Made by a program: the position numbers and the translations under genes
Assembly (NCBI GenBank): GCA_037447655.1
Contig: JBBHKE010000301.1
Span: 74,877 to 138,876, forward strand
Source: Zygnema cylindricum
Taxonomy: Eukaryota; Streptophyta; Zygnematophyceae; Zygnematales; Zygnemataceae
Direction of reading: 5' to 3'
Length of the DNA stretch: 64,000 nt
Notes under the pieces: generated by a model
The model's database searches: none
What the model was told of the DNA's origin: nothing
The model's input: only the letters and a program-made list of their open reading frames with translations
Shown here: positions 59,332 through 64,000 of the stretch, one piece after another
Layout: each line of letters opens with the position of its first letter
Position numbering within the stretch: position 1 is the stretch's first letter

Positions 59332-62300
59332 CTAGTCAATCTTTAATTTCAGACCACACTTCTCACTACGGAAAATTAGCTTAGGGGAAGGCACAGGTTT
59401 GGTCATCATATCTGCTACCATCTCACTATCTGGTCGGTTCTCTAAATTGATAATTTTTTTTTTCTACTTTCTCTCTAACAATGCTTAGTCTAATGTCCAC
59501 GTGTTTGGCTTTAAAATGATGTTTAGGATTGGCAGAAATAGCGATTGCTGCCTGATTATCACAAAATATTTTCTGCACACCACTCTTAAGGTGATCAAGC
59601 TCACCAAGCAAAGACTTGACCCACATCAATTCTTTTACAGCAGAGCAAGAGGCCATATACTCAGCCTCCATGGTGGACTGAGCAATAACCTTTTGCTGTT
59701 TGCTACTCCAACAGCAAGCCCCATCACCCACATATAATACATATCCAGAAGTGCATCTCCTCATCGGAGCATCTTAATAACTAGCATCACTCCAAGTAGT
59801 GATGTAAGTATTCTCCCCACCCAAATGCAGCCATAGATCCCTAATTCCTATCAAATATCTAAGGACTCTCTTAGTTGCCTCCCAATCTCTCTTAGTGGGA
59901 GCATTTAGTCTTCTACTCAGCTTTCTTACAGCCGCAGCTAAATCCGGCCTAGTACAATTTATAAAATATATTAGACTTCCCACTACTTGCCTTTTAGGAA
60001 TACTCTGCATGAACTTTTGTTTTTCAGGAGATGATTCCTCGTCTAAGACTATGACTCCTTCTTCCTCACTCCCCTCACTTCCCTTCTTCAACTCCATTGG
60101 AGTTGTACAACTATTACCTTTATCCATCTGAAATTTTTCAAGCATGTTCCCTATTACTTCCATTTGAGTCAATCTTATAATCTTTCTTTTTTGGTCTCTA
60201 TCTACTTGAATTCCCAAAATATATTTTTCTTCCCCCATATCATTCATTTCAAATCTCCCTTTAAGATCGGTTTTCAGTTTATTAATTTTTTCCATTGATT
60301 TACTTAAAACAAGCAAATCATCAACATAAATTGCAATAAATATAAAGCCTTCCTAATCTTCGACAACATAGATTGAGTGATCAGAGCTGATCCTGATATA
60401 TCCCAGACCGTTAAAAAACTCATAAAGCTTCTTATTCCACTTTCGAGGCGCTTGTTTTAAACCATAAAGAGATTTAATCAGCCGGCATACCTTACTCTCC
60501 TCTCCTTCCTCCACAAAACCCTTCGGCTTGTCGCATGAAGATCTCCTCTTCCAATTCTCCATGCAAAAAGGTTGTTTTTATGTCCATCTGGTGCACTTCC
60601 ATGTCTTTCGCTGCTGCCAGGCTGAGAAGTATGCGGACGGAGGGAAATTTGACCACCGGGCAAAGGTTTCCTCGTAGTCAATTCCCTCCTTTTGTGTAAA
60701 TCACTTTGCCACTAGTTGGGCCTTCTAGCGCTCGATTGTGTTATCTAGGTTCAGTTCTAATTTGAAAACCCACTTACAACCAATTGGTTTTCAGTTAGGT
60801 GGACAATCAACCTGCTCCCAAGTATCGGCAGCCATAATTGAGGCCATCTCCTCATAGATGACTATCTTCCACCGATTTCTTTCTGGTTAAGTCATCGCTT
60901 CTCCATAAGTTTAAGGTTCATCTTGATGAGATAGTTTAGTTACCTTGTTATTAACCTGTTTTTCTTGCAGTCTTTTGCTACTTCTCCTTCCCCCATCAAA
61001 ATCTAAGGCCTAAATAGATTGTTCTCGTGGATTCTTGCGAACAAACTCGGCTTCTCCCTTAACCCTTGATTCCAAATCAATTTCCACCACGTCATCCGCT
61101 TCGGGTAGAGTTGTCACTGGAGTTTCCACAGCCGGGTTCTTTTCGGTCTGATTTGTACCTGCAAGAATGTCATCTTCTCTAGAAACAAGATAGTTAGGAA
61201 GCTCAAAGTCATCAAAATTTTCTGACTCAAATCTGATTTTTACTAACTTTGTATACATGAAGGGATCCACAAACATTCCTTCATCCATAACTACTAGATG
61301 CTTTCCTAAGATTATATCTTCCCTTTTTAGATCATAAACTCTATATCCTTCAACATCCTCATCATATCCTAATAAGTATCCCGGTTTTCGTTTAGGATCT
61401 AGCTTCCAATTAGACTAATCTGTATCTAGACTGAATACTTGACTGCCGAAAACCTTTAAGTGAGATATGTCTGGTTTTCGGCCTGTCCATCTCTCATAAG
61501 GTGTTTGATCTTTTATAGTTGAAGTGATAACTCTATTTTTGAAGTAACTAGCACAGTTCATTGCTTCTTCCCAAAACCTTTTTCCTATCTTCTTATCTGA
61601 CTACATACTTATAGTACTATCACTTAGTGTACTATTTAACCTTTCAGCTACCCTATTCTGTTCCGGGTTTTTCTGGAACTGTCTTTTGGTGTTGGACCCC
61701 ATCTTCCCTTAAAAAGTCCTCAAACTGGTTAGAAGTATTCTCTCCACCATTGTCACACCTTATTCTCTTGATTGGAGTTTCATGGAGTTTTTCGCTTCAT
61801 GCTTTATATTGTCTAAAACAATCCTGAGCTTCGGACTTGTTTTTTAAAAAATACACTTGGGAATACCGAGACCAATCATCAGTGATAGTCATCATAAATC
61901 TCTTCCCCCACGGTGAGGGCACTTTAGCCGGTCCCCAAATATCTGTGTGTACTAGATCTAGATTTTTTTCTCCCTTAAAGGTGGTTGTTTTAGGAAAGGT
62001 TAATCTGTGTGTTTTACCTTGAGCACATCCACTACAATCACTTATATTAACATTCTCACTGAACTTAATCCTTCCACCACTCCCATCTATATTATCTCTC
62101 CTAACTTGTGTAGATTCACATGCCCAAGTCTCTTATGCCACATCATAATATCTTGAACACCACCAAAATAAAGTTTCTTCTTTTCATTACTTAAAACTAG
62201 CCTAAACATCCAATGGCTACCTTTCTCAGCAATGAAATAAACATCCTATTCAAAACTAGCAGTAAAGACTCCTTCCCTAATGTTAGTAAAAAAACACTTA

Positions 62301-62617
62301 TCATCTAATACGGATGTAGAGATGAGGTTTTTGTTCAGCTCTGGAATAAACAATACGTCGGAGAATGTTACTATGGATGTTTTCCCTTCTACTAACACAT
62401 CCAAATCTATCGATCCTACTAGAGTAGTGGTGACTATCCTCCCGTCCCCGCACTCTATCTCTACGCTGGGAATATTTCTTATCTTAGTGAACAGGTGCCT
62501 ATCTTTACTTATGTGAATGGAGGCACCTGAATCTACAATCCACCATGCTTCACCTTTCAATCCACCGTAAGCACATTTCTGCCTTCGTGGAATTTTGACC
62601 TCGTTTTTCGCCTCCAA
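59332..62617 (-). pseudogene. copia pol (PR-IN-RT-RH) of A3 (broken)
   Basis: Reading leftwards: protease with DSGASIHI (62246-62617), GAG-pre-integrase and integrase 62200-61400 with several stops, linker 61288-61010, RT 60850-60100 with YVDD still encoded near 60320 (INLCW frame aside, the bases for IYVDDLLVLSKS are present), RNase H 60000-59332 (MEAEYMASCSAVKELMWVKS). The polypurine tract lies just before the LTR at 59319. Stops and frame changes at about 60353, 60316, 59774 and 59426. Not functional. Confidence 0.88.
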
Positions 62618-63689
62618 CTCCTCATCTAAAGGAGCTCATCGTCCTCGTCCTTGGATTCCGCCTCATGTACCTGTGTCACAAGGGCCGTTTTCTTTCCTCT
62701 CGGGGTATCACCTGTCTGCCCCTCCTTTAACCAAAGCTCGGTTAGCTTAATAAACTATGCCATATAGTGCACACGTTTCTTACAAAAATGACATAAACCT
62801 TTGGGAGCCCTCTGTCCAAATTCGTCAGTCTAATATTTTTGCTCCCTCCCCCCATAGTTTTCGACCGATTTCTGGGAATCCTTGTTCCTCCAATCGGTCA
62901 CTGTTGCCAAGGCTTTACCACTCTTTCCTCCCCTTTGGATCTCAATCGTATTCTCCCGAACGAGAATCATCCCTACCACTGAGTTTTATATCCAACTTGA
63001 GTCCGGCAAGTCCTGCACACGGTTGACGAAGTTCTCGAAGTCATCGGGTAACTTCATCAGTAAATAGTTAACCTTTTCTTTTTCACTAAAATCTTTTCCC
63101 GCACTCTCTAGCTCCATGAAGAGTGTAGCAAGCTCATTGCAAAAATCCAACATCTTCCCTCTTTTGTATACATACTCCTTAACTTTCTGATGAGCCAACT
63201 GTTGTTGCTGAATCGTACCACTTCGGTAAATCTCTATGAGAGCCATCCAAAGATCGGATGCCCTTTCTACCTGCAAATGAGGACATGCAAGTCCTTGAGT
63301 GAGATGGTGTTGGATGAAGTGCTTTGCCGCCATATTGTTGAAGTCCCAGGTTTCATTATCATTCTCCTCGTTCCTTGGAATAGGTGACATGAATGCCGAA
63401 CTAGTTGCTATTGGTGAGGTCGCCTCCTTCTCCTATCCTTTGTCCACCACCTCTCTTTCTTTTTTTCCTCCGTTGAAGGTGGATCCTCTTCCCTGGTGAA
63501 TCTGGTTCCTCCAAACCCTGGAGGAATTCCAACACTTGATGGACGCCCCAACTGTCCACTCATTATTCCCCAAAACCTTTTTTCGCATAGAGCTTCTATC
63601 ATCATACTTTCCCAGTATATGAAGCCAGTTCCATTAAAGATTGGTACCCTAGAGGGTGGGCCCATAACCTGAAACTCTGAGACCTCCAT
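62618..63689 (-). pseudogene. copia gag of A3
   Basis: Start ATG at 63689 (MEVSEFQVMGPPSRVPIFNG), the best preserved copy of the family A gag start: the frame is open from the LTR through the primer site to 63408. After a stop region (63390-63408) the core is open to 62986 (HLTQGLACPHLQ, LWMALIEIYRSGTIQQQQLA). Further gag sequence with zinc-knuckle remnants is broken between 62985 and 62618. Confidence 0.86.
63655..63669 (-). promoter_or_regulatory. Primer-binding site of A3 (half-tRNA type)
   Basis: GGTTATGGGCCCACC on the minus strand, after an LTR ending TTTCA. Identical to A1 and E. Confidence 0.8.
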
Positions 63690-63722
63690 AAGTCCTTAGA
63701 GTAGACAGTTTCTAAGAAGCCT

Positions 63723-64000
63723 AGACATGTTTTACAGTTGAAACTGGGAGGTATTGAATGACGAGTCCCCTCTTTTAAGTCTCTAAGAAAAACGATTTCT
63801 GAGTTCCCTCAGAAAGGAAGTGTTCCCACGTCCACCAGTCTCAAAAACAAACGGTTCCACCATCAAAAAAACGACTTTGTGTTTCCCCAGTCCTAATAGG
63901 ATCTCCGAAGAATCTTTGACAGATGAGATTCCTGAATACCTCCAGAGTCTCAAAGTCCAATACCCGGGTGGGAGATCCCATGGTTAGAAATTACCTTGAC
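63723..64000. other. Mirror-image copy of family A LTR end and gag start
   Basis: These bases are the complement, without reversal, of the plus-sense family A LTR end, primer site and gag start. GAAACTGGGAGGTATTGAAT (63740-63759) complements base by base to CTTTGACCCTCCATAACTTA (5157-5176 in A1). The match continues through the primer site to about the bases of 5419. It carries the same private variants as A3's own LTR end. It runs off the window edge. Confidence 0.9.

Larger units (their letters stand above)
58252..63722 (-). mobile_element. Ty1/copia family A, copy A3, minus strand
   Basis: 3' LTR 59318-58252, internal region with gag and pol, primer site at 63669-63655 and only about 50 bases of 5' LTR (63670-63722). 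Beyond this the sequence turns into a mirror-image copy of its own LTR and gag start. Inserted into the gypsy RT fragment. Same gene order and motifs as A1 and A2. Confidence 0.92.

Overview
The window looks like repeat-dominated nuclear DNA of a plant, probably a streptophyte. Three things point there: Ty1/copia elements whose primer-binding site pairs with the anticodon arm of the plant-type initiator tRNA-Met, a chromodomain-type Ty3/gypsy element, and one intron-rich cellular gene with GT-AG introns. I cannot name the species. I see no rRNA, tRNA, CRISPR array or prokaryotic operon.

Layout. 1-4326, 10763-18344 and 24736-28478 are three blocks of one AT-rich 40-bp satellite. Block 1 and block 2 are a single array split by a complete copia element (family A, copy A1, 4327-10762) with a CACAA target-site duplication on both sides. 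Between blocks 2 and 3 lie two 5'-truncated copia elements joined head to head (family D on minus, family B on plus). After block 3 come a decayed copia element (family E, 28479-33311), an inverted LTR plus gag start of family B (33312-34008), and the only cellular locus: the 5' six exons of a dynamin/EHD-like GTPase on the minus strand (39032-35850). Next are an inverted, truncated family A LTR (39604-40426) and a Ty3/gypsy chromovirus-like element (40779-53069) whose 3' LTR is split by a second family A copia element (A2, 46486-52772). The right end holds a copia gag remnant with its LTR end (family F, minus), an unresolved AT-rich stretch, a gypsy RT/RNase H fragment (57385-58251, minus) and a third family A element (A3, minus, from 58252) inserted into it.

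How it fits together. Every retroelement reading frame is broken by stops or frameshifts, so none should move on its own. The region is a nest: satellite first, then copia insertions; gypsy, then copia inside gypsy. The cellular gene fragment stops in the middle of its GTPase domain.

The most striking observations are two stretches (about 14651-14788, next to a 10-N gap, and 63723-64000) that are mirror images of neighbouring sequence, reversed without complementing or complemented without reversing. No known DNA process makes these, so they most likely mark sequence-processing errors. Among biological signals, the best is a half-tRNA primer-binding site of the Drosophila copia kind, placed at the LTR end inside the gag reading frame and present in three copia families here.
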